NCBI GenBank assembly: GCA_031459655.1
Contig: JAVKID010000007.1
Location: forward strand, 1 to 50,851
Reading direction: 5' to 3'
From: Fervidifonticultor_A octavus_A
GTDB lineage: Bacteria > Sysuimicrobiota > Sysuimicrobiia > Sysuimicrobiales > Humicultoraceae
Length of the DNA: 50,851 bases
In this document: piece by piece, positions 39,692 through 48,483 of the stretch
How positions within the stretch are numbered: position 1 is the first letter of the stretch
How the letters are laid out: each line of letters begins with the position of its first letter
Notes under the pieces: model-generated
Database searches by the model: none
What the model saw: only the letters and a program-made list of their open reading frames with translations
Told to the model about the DNA's origin: nothing
Program-made: the position numbers and the translations under genes

Positions 39692-40479
39692 GGTACGAGC
39701 GGTTGTTCCGGCTGGACGGCCTGGTGGCGGTCGTGGTGGGCGCAGGATCGGGCATCGGCGCGGCGGCGGCGCGCGGCCTGGCGGCCTTCGGCGCCCGCGT
39801 GGTCTGCGCGGACGTGAACCTCGCCTCAGCCCAGGCCACCGCCGCAGCCATCGCTGATGCGGGCGGCGTCGCGGAGGCGGCCTCGGTGGACGTCACCGAC
39901 TCCGCCAGCGTGGCCGGCCTCGTGGACGGCGTCGTGGCGCGATGGAGCAGCCTCGACATCCTGGTCGCCACTCCCGGTATCAACGTCCGCAAACCGCTGC
40001 TGCGCTACGGGGACGACGAGTTCGATCGCGTCGTCGGCCTGAACCTCAAGGGCACGTTCCGGCTGCTGCGCGCCGTCGGGAAGGTGATGGCCGGCCAGGG
40101 CCGGGGCAGCATCATCGTCTTCTCGTCGATCCGCTCGCAGGTCGTGGAACCCGGTCAGGGGATCTACGCGGCCACCAAGGCAGGCATGGTCCAGATGGCG
40201 CGGGCGCTGGCCGCCGAACTCGGACCGGACGGCGTGCGCGTGAACGCCATCGCGCCGGGCGTGGTGGACACCCCGCTGACCAGACCCATCAAGGAGCGCC
40301 CCGAGTGGTACCAGGCGTACGCAGCGAAGTCGGCGCTGGGCCGGTGGGCGTCGGCGGACGAGATGGTGGGCCCGGTCGTCTTCCTGGCGTCGGAGGCCAG
40401 CAGTTTTGTCACCGGCGCGGTCCTCGTCGTCGACGGCGGATGGACGGCGGTGGACGGGAGGTTTACGCCGCCGTTGTAG
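39688..40479 (+). CDS. Short-chain dehydrogenase/reductase (SDR family)
   Basis: 263 aa. The classical SDR motifs are present: cofactor loop VVGAGSGIGAAAA near residue 17, ATPGINVRK in place of NNAG, catalytic Ser in VFSSIRSQ, and YAATK with Tyr and Lys near residue 159. The C-terminal IAPGVVDTPLTRP and FVTGAVLVVDGGWT are normal. Asp41 after the second strand (VVCADVN) favours NAD over NADP. The substrate is unknown, and a hydroxy-acid or sugar alcohol would fit. Its ATG overlaps the M20 stop, and its 3' end overlaps the convergent lutC by 17 bp. Confidence 0.92.
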   Translation: MRYERLFRLDGLVAVVVGAGSGIGAAAARGLAAFGARVVCADVNLASAQATAAAIADAGGVAEAASVDVTDSASVAGLVDGVVARWSSLDILVATPGINVRKPLLRYGDDEFDRVVGLNLKGTFRLLRAVGKVMAGQGRGSIIVFSSIRSQVVEPGQGIYAATKAGMVQMARALAAELGPDGVRVNAIAPGVVDTPLTRPIKERPEWYQAYAAKSALGRWASADEMVGPVVFLASEASSFVTGAVLVVDGGWTAVDGRFTPPL

Positions 40480-41107
40480 GAGCCCGATGCTCTGCTGTGA
40501 GCAGCACCACCGTGACCTCCGTCGGCCCATGGGCCCCCAGCACCGGCACCAGCCCGATGTCTGCGCTGCGGCTGGGCCCGGTAATCAGGGTGAGGGCCGA
40601 CGGCAGGGCGTCCAGCCGGGCGAACAGGGCGGACAGGTGCGGGACGATGCGGTCGGCGCGCAGGAGGGCCAGGTGGATCGGGGGCAGTAGCGATGTGATC
40701 CGCGGCCGGTCCGGCGCGCTGGCCAGCACCAGGGTCGCCGTCTCCGCGACGGCCCAGTCGGCGCCGGTGATGCCGACGTCGGCGTCTGCCACGGCCTCAG
40801 GCACGGCGCCCGGGGACAGGACTTCGACGCCGCGCGTCCGCAACCGCTCGACGATCGGGGCCAGGTCGGGGTCGGTCCAAACCGCGGCCCGCCGCGCGCC
40901 GCGCTGTCCGCACCACGCGGCCACCTGACCGGCCGCCTCGTCCACCGACGCGGTCCGCACCACCTGCACGCCGAGGTCTTGTGCCCGCTCGATGAAGTGG
41001 ACGACGGGATCGGCAGGGATGCGGGGCGCGGGGATCTCCGGATAGTCGGAGCGCGGCACCTGGCCCAGCGCCGCGCGGATTCCTTCCAGGACCACATCGC
41101 GGTTCAT
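40463..41107 (-). CDS. lutC: Lactate utilisation protein LutC (LUD domain)
   Basis: 214 aa. A LUD-domain protein with DVGITGADWAVAETATLVL, SLLPPIHLALLRADRIV and ITGPSRSADIGLVPVLGAHGP, the signatures of LutC/YkgG. LutABC together oxidise L-lactate to pyruvate and pass electrons onward. The ATG overlaps the lutB stop (TGATG). It is the last gene of the long minus-strand operon, and its stop lies 17 bp inside the end of the convergent SDR gene. Confidence 0.94.
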   Translation of the reverse strand: MNRDVVLEGIRAALGQVPRSDYPEIPAPRIPADPVVHFIERAQDLGVQVVRTASVDEAAGQVAAWCGQRGARRAAVWTDPDLAPIVERLRTRGVEVLSPGAVPEAVADADVGITGADWAVAETATLVLASAPDRPRITSLLPPIHLALLRADRIVPHLSALFARLDALPSALTLITGPSRSADIGLVPVLGAHGPTEVTVVLLTAEHRAPTTAA

Positions 41108-42573
41108 CAGAGGGATCCCCTCGAAGACCCGCTCGCGCCGCGCGCCACTGCGCCCCGTTCCTGTCGCATCGAGGCCCACCGGTCCCGAAACGGTCTGGCG
41201 GCCAGCGGCGGCGCCGTGCGGTGGTCGGTCCATCCCGACCACGGATAGGGCAGGCGCTCGATCCGACCCCGACGGACGACCAGACGCTGCAGCCACCGTC
41301 CGAGGCGGCCAAGCGCCCTCAGCCGCGCAGGACTCCGCATCAGGAAGGTCCAGCCCCGGGCGAACAGGCGGTCCGGCCGGCCGACGTACCCGCTCCGGAC
41401 GGCGCGGGCCCGCAGGACCAGCAGCATGCGCGGGATGTCGATCTTCACGGGGCACACCTCCGCGCAGGCCCCGCACAGCGTGGAGGCGAACGGCAGCCTG
41501 CTGGCCCGGTCGAGTCCTTCGAGGACCGGCGTGACCACCGCACCGATCGGCCCGCCGTAGACCGCGCCGTAGGCGTGCCCGCCGACCCGCTCGAAGACCG
41601 GGCAGACGTTCTGGCACGCCCCGCAGCGGATGCACCGGAGGGCCTCGCGCAGGTCGGGGTCCGCCAGCAGCCGGATCCGCCCGTTGTCGAGGATGATCAG
41701 GTGCAGTTCCTCTGGCCCGTCGATCTCGCCGGCCCGCCGCGGGCCGGTGAGCAGCGAGACGTAGACGCTGGCGCGCTGGCCGGTGCCGCTGCGCGCGAGC
41801 AGCCGCAGGAAGACGCCCAGGTCGGCCAGGCGCGGGATGACCTTCTCGATGCCCATCACCGCCACGTGGACGCGGGGCAGCGTCGTGGTGAATCGGGCGT
41901 TCCCTTCATTCTCGACGATCACCAGCGTGCCCGTCTCGGCGACGGCGAAGTTCACCCCCGAGATCCCCATGTCCGCGGCCAGGAAGTCGGAGCGCAGGGC
42001 CTCCCGCGCCACCCGGGCCAGGTCCTCCGGCCGCTCGTACCGGGGCACGCCGAGCCTGGCCGAGAACAGTTCCGCGATCGCCGCCGTGGACTTGTGGACG
42101 GCCGGCGCGATGAGGTGGCTGGGGGCCTCCCCGGCGAGTTGGAGGACGTACTCGCCCAGGTCCGTCTCCACCACGGTGGCGCCGACGGCCTCCAGCGCCG
42201 CATTCAGGTGGATCTCCTCGGTGGTCATGGACTTGCTCTTCACGATGCGGCGCGCCCCCCGGGTACGGACCAGGCCGGTGATGATCTGCCGGGCCGCGTC
42301 CGCATCGGTGGCCCAGTGGACGAGGCCGCCCCGAGCCGTCACCTCAGCCTCCAGGCGCGTCAAGAGCCCGTCCAGGTGGGCGAGGGCGGAGTCCTTGATG
42401 CGGGCCGCCGCCACCCGCAGGTCCTCCCACTCGGGCACTTCGGCGGCGGCGGCGTCCCGCTGCTTCCTGAGGCTCGGGAGGGCGACGCCCAGCGAGCGCT
42501 GCAGGGCCGAATCCTGCAACGCCCGCTCGGTGTTGCCGATGATGTCGATGGAGGAGGGTCTGTGCCCGCTCAC
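41107..42573 (-). CDS. lutB: Lactate utilisation iron-sulfur protein LutB
   Basis: 488 aa. An N-terminal LUD domain has KSKSMTTEEIHLN near residue 112 and ISGVNFAVAETGTLVIVENEGN near 205. Two ferredoxin-like 4Fe-4S motifs follow: CIRCGACQNVCPVF near residue 315 and CGACAEVCPVKIDIP near 370. The C-terminal DUF3390-like region has RLPYPWSGWTDHR. It forms the electron-transfer subunit of the L-lactate oxidising complex. The gene is 16 bp after lutA and overlaps lutC. Confidence 0.94.
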   Translation of the reverse strand: MSGHRPSSIDIIGNTERALQDSALQRSLGVALPSLRKQRDAAAAEVPEWEDLRVAAARIKDSALAHLDGLLTRLEAEVTARGGLVHWATDADAARQIITGLVRTRGARRIVKSKSMTTEEIHLNAALEAVGATVVETDLGEYVLQLAGEAPSHLIAPAVHKSTAAIAELFSARLGVPRYERPEDLARVAREALRSDFLAADMGISGVNFAVAETGTLVIVENEGNARFTTTLPRVHVAVMGIEKVIPRLADLGVFLRLLARSGTGQRASVYVSLLTGPRRAGEIDGPEELHLIILDNGRIRLLADPDLREALRCIRCGACQNVCPVFERVGGHAYGAVYGGPIGAVVTPVLEGLDRASRLPFASTLCGACAEVCPVKIDIPRMLLVLRARAVRSGYVGRPDRLFARGWTFLMRSPARLRALGRLGRWLQRLVVRRGRIERLPYPWSGWTDHRTAPPLAARPFRDRWASMRQERGAVARGASGSSRGSL

Positions 42574-42589
42574 CTGCGTCCCCGGTCTT

Positions 42590-43339
42590 TCACCCTGCGG
42601 CCAGGATCTCGGCCAGGTGGACCGCCCGGACGCGGCTGCCTCGGCGGGCGAGCCCGCCGGCGAGGTGCATCAGACAACTCGCGTCGGTGGCGGTGACGAC
42701 GTCCGCGCCGCTGGATTCGATGGCGTCCAGCTTGGCAGACAGCATCGCGCCTGAGAGCGCCGAGAACTTGACCGCGAAGAACCCGCCGAAGCCGCAGCAC
42801 TCCTCAGCCCTCGGCAGGGCCACCAGGCGCAGGTCCCGCACCGCCGCCAGCAGCCGCAGTGGCTCCTCGCGCAGGCCCAGACCGCGCAGCCCGTGGCAGG
42901 AGGGGTGGTAGGCCACGGCCGCCGGAAACCGCGCGCCCAGCTCGACGACGCCCAGCACGCGCACCAGGTACTCGCTCAATTCGTAGGTCCGGTGGGCCAG
43001 GCCGCGAACCCGGGCGGCCAGTGCCGGAGCGTCGCGGAACAGGCGCGGGTACCACTCGCGGACCATCGCCGCGCACGACCCCGACGGCGTCACGACCGCC
43101 GCCGCATCCCCGAAGACGTCCAGGAACCGTCCGCCCAGCACCCGGGCTTCGTCCCAGAACCCGTCGTTGAACGTGGCCTGGCCGCAGCAGGTCTGCCCCT
43201 GCGGAAAAGAGACTGCGCAGCCTGCGCGCTGGAGCACGCGGACTGCGGCCTCGCCGATCTGGGGAAACCACTGGTCGATCAGGCAGGTGACGAACAGCGC
43301 GACTGGCCCCACCGGATCATCCCGCCGGTGGCCTACCAT
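42590..43339 (-). CDS. lutA: Lactate utilisation protein LutA (CCG-domain subunit)
   Basis: 249 aa, the usual LutA/YkgE length. Two cysteine-rich CCG domains are visible: QTCCGQATFNDG near residue 50 and AEECCGFGGFFAVKFS near 182. PSCHGLRGLGL supplies the third ligand region. These domains bind unusual iron-sulfur clusters in related heterodisulfide reductases. It starts the lutABC part of a longer minus-strand operon, 22 bp downstream of the aminotransferase stop. Confidence 0.94.
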   Translation of the reverse strand: MVGHRRDDPVGPVALFVTCLIDQWFPQIGEAAVRVLQRAGCAVSFPQGQTCCGQATFNDGFWDEARVLGGRFLDVFGDAAAVVTPSGSCAAMVREWYPRLFRDAPALAARVRGLAHRTYELSEYLVRVLGVVELGARFPAAVAYHPSCHGLRGLGLREEPLRLLAAVRDLRLVALPRAEECCGFGGFFAVKFSALSGAMLSAKLDAIESSGADVVTATDASCLMHLAGGLARRGSRVRAVHLAEILAAG

Positions 43340-43361
43340 GCGGTGATCCGCGCGCGCATGG

Positions 43362-44492
43362 CTAGAGCAGCGCGGCCGCCTCCCCGACGGCGCCCTGGGG
43401 GAGGCGCACGCCCTCGGTGGCCAGCACCGTTTCCAGCGCCTTCAGCAGGAGCGTCACCCACCGCGGCTGGCTCGAGTAGCCCATCAGGCCGATGCGCCAG
43501 ACCCTGCCCCGCAGGGGTCCGAGTCCGCCGGCGATTTCGATGCCGTATTCGCGCAACAGCCGGCTGCGCACCTGAACGTCGCCTACGCCGTCGGGAATGC
43601 GGACCGCCGTGATCGTCGGGGAGCGAGAGGGTTCGTCAGCGAGGACCTGCAGGCCCATGGCCGCCAGGCCCTGCCACAGGGCGCGCGCGTTGCGCCAGTG
43701 GCGCTCGACGCGGGCTTCGAGGCTCTCAGCGGCGACGAGCCGCAGCGCCTCGTGCAGCGCGCAGACCAGCGGCGCACAGACGGTGTGGTGGTAGGCGTGC
43801 TGCGGACCCCAGTAGGTCCAGAGGAGTTCCAGGTCCAGGTAGAACGTCGCCGGGCGGTGGCGGCCGCGCGTGCGGGCATGGACGGTCACCGGGCTCATGC
43901 CGGGCGGCGCGCTCAGGCACTTCTGCGACCCGCTGTAGCACGCGTCGATCTCCCACGCGTCGACCGGGAGGTCGACCCCGCCCAGCGAGGCGACGGCATC
44001 CACCAGGATCATGGCGCCGTGCGCATGGGCAATCCGGATCAGGTCCCGGAGCGGCTGCAACACTCCGGTGGAGGTCTCCACGTGGACCGCCGCCACGCAG
44101 GAGACCCGGCCCCGGGCCAGTGCGCGCTCCAGGTCGCCGGGATCGACGGGCCGCCCCCACGGTGCCTCGATCCGGACGACCTCGGCGCCGAGGCGTGCGC
44201 CGGCCTCCGCCAGGCGGTCCCCGAAGTACCCCGCCGTGCAGACGGCCAGCCGGTCGCCGGGCTTCACCATGTGCAGGAGGACGGCCTCCATCCCGGCGGT
44301 GCCGGTGCCTGAGACCGGCAGCGTCAGCTCGTGCTTCGTCTGGAAGACTGCCCGCAGCAGGGACACCACCTCGTCGAGGATGGGCAAGAGGTCGGGATCC
44401 AGGTGCCCGAGCAGCGGCCGCGCCAGCGCCGCCGACACCTCGGGCGGGACCAGGCTCGGACCCGGTCCGAGCAGCACCCGCTCATCAGCCAT
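43362..44492 (-). CDS. Class V aminotransferase, serine/alanine-glyoxylate type
   Basis: 376 aa. The PLP lysine is Lys191 in CYSGSQKCLSAPPG, with Asp165 in MILVDAVASLGG as the cofactor-binding Asp. VSGTGTAGMEAVLLHMV near residue 60 holds the phosphate loop. The YHHTVCAPLV and IGLMGYSSQP segments match the AGXT/serine-glyoxylate group. It transfers an amino group to glyoxylate to give glycine. In this operon it would connect glyoxylate, produced by GlcDEF, with the glycerate 2-kinase two genes upstream of galT. Purine-catabolism ureidoglycine aminotransferases are close relatives and remain possible. Confidence 0.9.
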   Translation of the reverse strand: MADERVLLGPGPSLVPPEVSAALARPLLGHLDPDLLPILDEVVSLLRAVFQTKHELTLPVSGTGTAGMEAVLLHMVKPGDRLAVCTAGYFGDRLAEAGARLGAEVVRIEAPWGRPVDPGDLERALARGRVSCVAAVHVETSTGVLQPLRDLIRIAHAHGAMILVDAVASLGGVDLPVDAWEIDACYSGSQKCLSAPPGMSPVTVHARTRGRHRPATFYLDLELLWTYWGPQHAYHHTVCAPLVCALHEALRLVAAESLEARVERHWRNARALWQGLAAMGLQVLADEPSRSPTITAVRIPDGVGDVQVRSRLLREYGIEIAGGLGPLRGRVWRIGLMGYSSQPRWVTLLLKALETVLATEGVRLPQGAVGEAAALL

Positions 44493-44498
44493 CAGACG

Positions 44499-45554
44499 CT
44501 ACTCCTGTTCGCCGCCGGAGACCAGCACTTCCACCCCTGAAGCATTCGGCACCGCCGCCGCGGCCTCCCGCAGGAAGCGCGCGGCCTCTTCCGGCACCAC
44601 GGGGTTGATGAAGAACCCGGAGCCCCACTCGAACCCGGCCACCTGGGTCAGCCGGGGCATGATCTCCAGGTGCCAGTGGTAGGCGTGCCTCGGCTGGTAG
44701 TGGTAGGGCGCGGTGTGCACGATGAAGTTGTAGGGCGGGTTGGCCAGGCAGGTGTGCAGGCAGAGCAGCGCGGCGCGCAGGGCCTCGGCAAACGCCATCA
44801 TGTCGGCGTCGGTCAGGTCGCCGAAGGAGGCCGCGTGCTCCTTGGGCAGCAGCCAGGTCTCGAACGGGAAGCGGGCCGCGTACGCCTGGACCGCCACGAA
44901 CCGGTCGTTCTCGAAGACCACGCGCTCCCGCGAGGCGAGTTCCTGCTCGATCATGCGGCAGAAGATGCAGGCGGCGTGGCGGCCGAAGTAGCGCTCGGCC
45001 GCCTCCACCTCCTCGGCCGCGCGCTTGGGGATGACTGGCAGCGCGATGAGCTGCGAGTGGGGGTGGGACAGCGACGCGCCGGCGGTGCGGCCATGGTTGC
45101 GGAAGAGCAGCCCGTACTCGAAGCGAGGGTCGTTGTCCAGGTCGCGGTACCGCTGGAGGTAGGCGGCGACGACGGCCTTCACGTGGGATGCCAACAGCAG
45201 CCCCAAGTGCGTGTGGTGGTCGGGGGTCTCAATGATGACCTCGTGGGCGCCGACGCCGTCGGTGCGCGTGAACATGCCGACTTCGGTGCGGGCGGTGTTC
45301 CCTTCGATGCGCAGGGCCGGGTACTTGTTCGAGACGACGCGCACCTGCCAGCCGGGTGTGTTGGGCACGCTGCCCGGAGCGCGGATGGCGAAGAGCTCGG
45401 GAGGGGTCATGCCCTCGCGGCCGGGGCAGAAGGGACACCGGCTCTCGTCGTTGATCTCCATCGGTTCGTGCGCGAAGTCGGTCGGGCGCGCCGCCCGCTC
45501 GGTGGCAATGATGACCCAGCGACCGGAGATGGGATCGTTGCGGAGCTCAGGCAC
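44499..45554 (-). CDS. galT: Galactose-1-phosphate uridylyltransferase
   Basis: 351 aa of the HIT superfamily. Catalytic HPHSQ lies at residues 164-168, with His166 as nucleophile. Cys40 and Cys43 (CPFC) belong to the metal site, and a second CIFC-type pair is in the C-terminal half. Other motifs are VVSNKYPAL and YHWHLEIMPRL. It exchanges UMP between UDP-glucose and galactose 1-phosphate. No galactokinase is in the window. Some GalT-like enzymes act on other sugar phosphates, and its place after glgA suggests a role in sugar-nucleotide supply. The GTG has GGGGTGA upstream. Confidence 0.92.
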   Translation of the reverse strand: MPELRNDPISGRWVIIATERAARPTDFAHEPMEINDESRCPFCPGREGMTPPELFAIRAPGSVPNTPGWQVRVVSNKYPALRIEGNTARTEVGMFTRTDGVGAHEVIIETPDHHTHLGLLLASHVKAVVAAYLQRYRDLDNDPRFEYGLLFRNHGRTAGASLSHPHSQLIALPVIPKRAAEEVEAAERYFGRHAACIFCRMIEQELASRERVVFENDRFVAVQAYAARFPFETWLLPKEHAASFGDLTDADMMAFAEALRAALLCLHTCLANPPYNFIVHTAPYHYQPRHAYHWHLEIMPRLTQVAGFEWGSGFFINPVVPEEAARFLREAAAAVPNASGVEVLVSGGEQE

Positions 45555-45610
45555 CCGTGGTCACCCCGTGTCGGCACCTCCCTGGACACATACCCACCCA
45601 TGATAGCAGA

Positions 45611-47053
45611 TCACCGCCATCGTGCGGACCGCTCCACCGTCAGGTCGTAGAGGGCCCGGTAGCGATCCGCGGCCCGATCCCAGGAGAAGTCGGCGCCCAT
45701 CCCCACGTGCTGCAACCACCGCCACAGCCCCGGATCCCGGTAGGCGGCGATGGCCCGGCCCACGGTCGCCACCAGCGCCTCGGGGCTGTAGTGGTCGAAG
45801 ACGAACCCGTTGGCCCGCCCCTGGTGCAGCGTCTCCGGGGTGACGTCGACGATGCTGTCCGCCAGCCCACCGGTGCGCCTGACCACCGGGACCGTCCCGT
45901 ACCGGAGGCTGTAGAGCTGGTTGAGGCCGGACGGCTCGAACCGCGACGGCATCAGGAAGATGTCGGCGCCGGCCTCGATCCGGTGGGCCAATCCCTCGTC
46001 GAACCCGATGACCACCCGGACCTGCTGGGGCCATCGTGCGGTGGCGGCCTGCAGGACGGCCTCGTAGGTGGGGTCGCCGGTCCCCAGGATGACGACCTGG
46101 GCGCCGAGACCCACGATCTGCTCCAGCGCCGCCGCCACGAGGTCGAAGCCTTTCTGGGCCACCAGGCGGGCCACGCTGCCGATCAGCGGGGTGTAGGCGT
46201 TGTCTGGCAGACCGAGTTCCTGCTGCAGCGCGGCCTTGCACCGTGCCTTTCCCGAGAGGTCGTCGGCGGTGTAGCGCGCAGGGATGAAGGGATCGACGGA
46301 GGGATCCCAGCGGCTGTAGTCGACCCCGTTGAGGATGCCGAACAGGTCGGCCGAACGCGCTCGCAGCAGGCCCTCCAGCCCCATCCCGTACTCCTCGGTC
46401 TGGATCTCCTGCGCGTACGTCTCGCTCACGGTGCTGATGACGTGCGACCAGACCAAGCCCGCCTTCAGCACGTTCACCCGGCCGTAGAACTCCACCCCGT
46501 CCATGACGAAGGCGCTCTCCGGCAGGCCGGTGAGCGGGAACTGCTCGGCGGGAAACAGCCCCTGGTGCGCCAGGTTGTGGATGGTGAAGAGCGTCGGCAG
46601 ACTGGCGCGGCGGAAGCGCAGGTACGCCGGGATCAGCGCGGCATGCCAGTCGTGGGCGTGGACCAGATCCGGCGTCCAGGTCTCGCTCATCAGGGTCACG
46701 GCCGCCTGGCAGAAGAAGGCGAAGCGGAGCAGGTTGTCATCATAATCCCGGCCGCCCTCGCCGTACAGCCCGGGCCGGTCATAGAGCGGCGGCGCATCCA
46801 CGAAGTAGACGGGGACCCCGTCGGGGAAGGCGCCCCGCCAGATGGTCCCGTCGATCTCCTTGCCGGCGATCACGCTGTGGACCTCTCGGACCGGCTGGAG
46901 GCCCTCGCGCGGCGTCCCGCGGTAGAGCGGCATGATGACCCGCACGTCCAGATGCTTGCGCCCAAGCGCAGCCGGGAGCGCGCCGGCCACATCCGCCAGC
47001 CCGCCGGTCTTGGCGAACGGGGTGGCCTCGGCCACACAGAACAGGACCTTCAC
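45611..47053 (-). CDS. glgA: Glycogen synthase (GT5)
   Basis: 480 aa, the standard length. It adds glucose from ADP-glucose to the growing glycogen chain. The ADP-glucose site AKTGGLADVAG starts at about residue 14; HAHDWHAALIP and YGRVNVLKAGL follow. The C-terminal GT-B half contains GSVARLVAQKGFDL and MPSRFEPSGLNQLYSLRYGTVPVV. GTG 47053 overlaps the glycerate kinase stop (GTGA) and has GGAGG 10 nt upstream. Its partner glgC is in a separate cluster near 17.7 kb. Confidence 0.95.
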   Translation of the reverse strand: MKVLFCVAEATPFAKTGGLADVAGALPAALGRKHLDVRVIMPLYRGTPREGLQPVREVHSVIAGKEIDGTIWRGAFPDGVPVYFVDAPPLYDRPGLYGEGGRDYDDNLLRFAFFCQAAVTLMSETWTPDLVHAHDWHAALIPAYLRFRRASLPTLFTIHNLAHQGLFPAEQFPLTGLPESAFVMDGVEFYGRVNVLKAGLVWSHVISTVSETYAQEIQTEEYGMGLEGLLRARSADLFGILNGVDYSRWDPSVDPFIPARYTADDLSGKARCKAALQQELGLPDNAYTPLIGSVARLVAQKGFDLVAAALEQIVGLGAQVVILGTGDPTYEAVLQAATARWPQQVRVVIGFDEGLAHRIEAGADIFLMPSRFEPSGLNQLYSLRYGTVPVVRRTGGLADSIVDVTPETLHQGRANGFVFDHYSPEALVATVGRAIAAYRDPGLWRWLQHVGMGADFSWDRAADRYRALYDLTVERSARWR

Positions 47054-48483
47054 CGACGGATCGCCTCCACTCCCCCTCCCAGGTACGTGCCCAGGTACGG
47101 GCCCACGCCCGCCGCCCCCGCAGGTGCGGCTCCGACCAGTCCCAGCCACAGGTCGTTGACGTTGGTGTTGGTCGGCCCGGACACGATGAGGTCGTCCAGC
47201 GCCGCGAAGAACGCGTAGGCGTCGTTGTCGGCCAGCGCCGCCTGTGGGTCGAGCCCCCGCTCCCGGGCGCGGGCCAGCGTGGTCCCGTCTGCCACGGCAC
47301 CGGCGGCGTCGGTGGGCCCGTCGGTCCCGTCGGTCCCGAACGACGCCACGAGGGTCTGGGGGAGACCGGCGATGACCTGCGCGGCGCCCAGAACCAGCTC
47401 CTGGTTGCGACCGCCCCGGCCGCTCCCGCGCACCGTCACCGTCGTCTCGCCCCCTGCGACCAGGCACGCGGGCGGACGCACCGGCGCGCCGGTCAGGCGC
47501 ACCTGGCGGACCGCGGCCCCGAAGTCGGCACCCACCTCACGGGCCTCACCCTGCACATCGGTCGCCTGCACCAGGGTGGCGTACCCCAGCGCCCGGGCGC
47601 GGTCAACCGCGGCCCGGGCCGCGAGGGAGATGTCACCCACCACCAGGGTCTGCGTCCGGTCGAAGACCGCATCGCCCGGCTTCGGGGTCTCCGGCACCTC
47701 GCCGGCGGCGCCCCGCTCCAGGTAGGCCCGGACGGAGCCGGGGAGCCGGTCGCGCAGGGCATAGCGGTCCACAACCATCAGGGCATCGGCGAAGGTCGTG
47801 GGATCGGGCACCGTGGGGCCCGAGGCGATGGCATCGAGGGGATTGCCCAGGACATCCGAGAGGATGAGGGTCACGACCCGTGCGGGCGCGGCGAGGCGCG
47901 CCAGCCAGCCGCCCTTGATGCGGGAGAGATGCTTCCGCACGGTGTTGACCTCGGTGATCGTGGCCCCGGACCGCAGCAGCAGGTCCGTGGCGGCAACCTT
48001 TTCCTCCAGCGTGATGCCCTCCGCTGGCAGCGGCAGCAACGCCGACCCGCCGCCCGAGATGACCACCAGCACCAGGTCCGCCGTGCCGGCGGACGCCGCG
48101 ATCTCGGCGATGCGCTGCGCGCCCCGCAGGCCGGCGGCATCCGGCAGAGGATGTCCGGCCTCGATCAACTCGACGCGGCGCAGCGACTCCAGGTACCCGT
48201 ACTTCGTCGTCACGGCACCCGCGGCGATGCGGGCCCCCAGCAGCGCCTCCAGGGCGGCCGCCATCCGCGCCGAGCCTTTGCCCGCGCCGACCACGAAGAT
48301 GCGGGATGAGGGGCTCACCTCATGCGCCCGATCGCCGACGACGAGGCGCGACCCCTCCCGGCGGAGGCAGCGGTGCACCGCGGCCATGGGATCTGCCGCC
48401 GCTACTGCCGCGCCCAGGATCTGCACCGCGTGGCGGCGCAGCGTGGCGGTCTCCCCGTGGAACAGCCGTTCGTCGACCCTCAT
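47050..48483 (-). CDS. Glycerate 2-kinase, MOFRL family
   Basis: 477 aa. It phosphorylates D-glycerate to 2-phosphoglycerate. The N-terminal DUF4147 domain has VVGAGKGSARMAAALE near residue 66 and VISGGGSALLPLPAEGITLEEK near 145. The C-terminal MOFRL domain has GGETTVTVRGSGRGGRNQEL and SFGTDGTDGPTDAAGAV. The enzyme is used in serine-cycle, glycolate and sugar-acid metabolism and would feed glycerate from the glyoxylate route into gluconeogenesis. The ATG overlaps the MBL-fold gene stop, and its stop overlaps glgA, so it is translationally coupled on both sides. Confidence 0.93.
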   Translation of the reverse strand: MRVDERLFHGETATLRRHAVQILGAAVAAADPMAAVHRCLRREGSRLVVGDRAHEVSPSSRIFVVGAGKGSARMAAALEALLGARIAAGAVTTKYGYLESLRRVELIEAGHPLPDAAGLRGAQRIAEIAASAGTADLVLVVISGGGSALLPLPAEGITLEEKVAATDLLLRSGATITEVNTVRKHLSRIKGGWLARLAAPARVVTLILSDVLGNPLDAIASGPTVPDPTTFADALMVVDRYALRDRLPGSVRAYLERGAAGEVPETPKPGDAVFDRTQTLVVGDISLAARAAVDRARALGYATLVQATDVQGEAREVGADFGAAVRQVRLTGAPVRPPACLVAGGETTVTVRGSGRGGRNQELVLGAAQVIAGLPQTLVASFGTDGTDGPTDAAGAVADGTTLARARERGLDPQAALADNDAYAFFAALDDLIVSGPTNTNVNDLWLGLVGAAPAGAAGVGPYLGTYLGGGVEAIRR

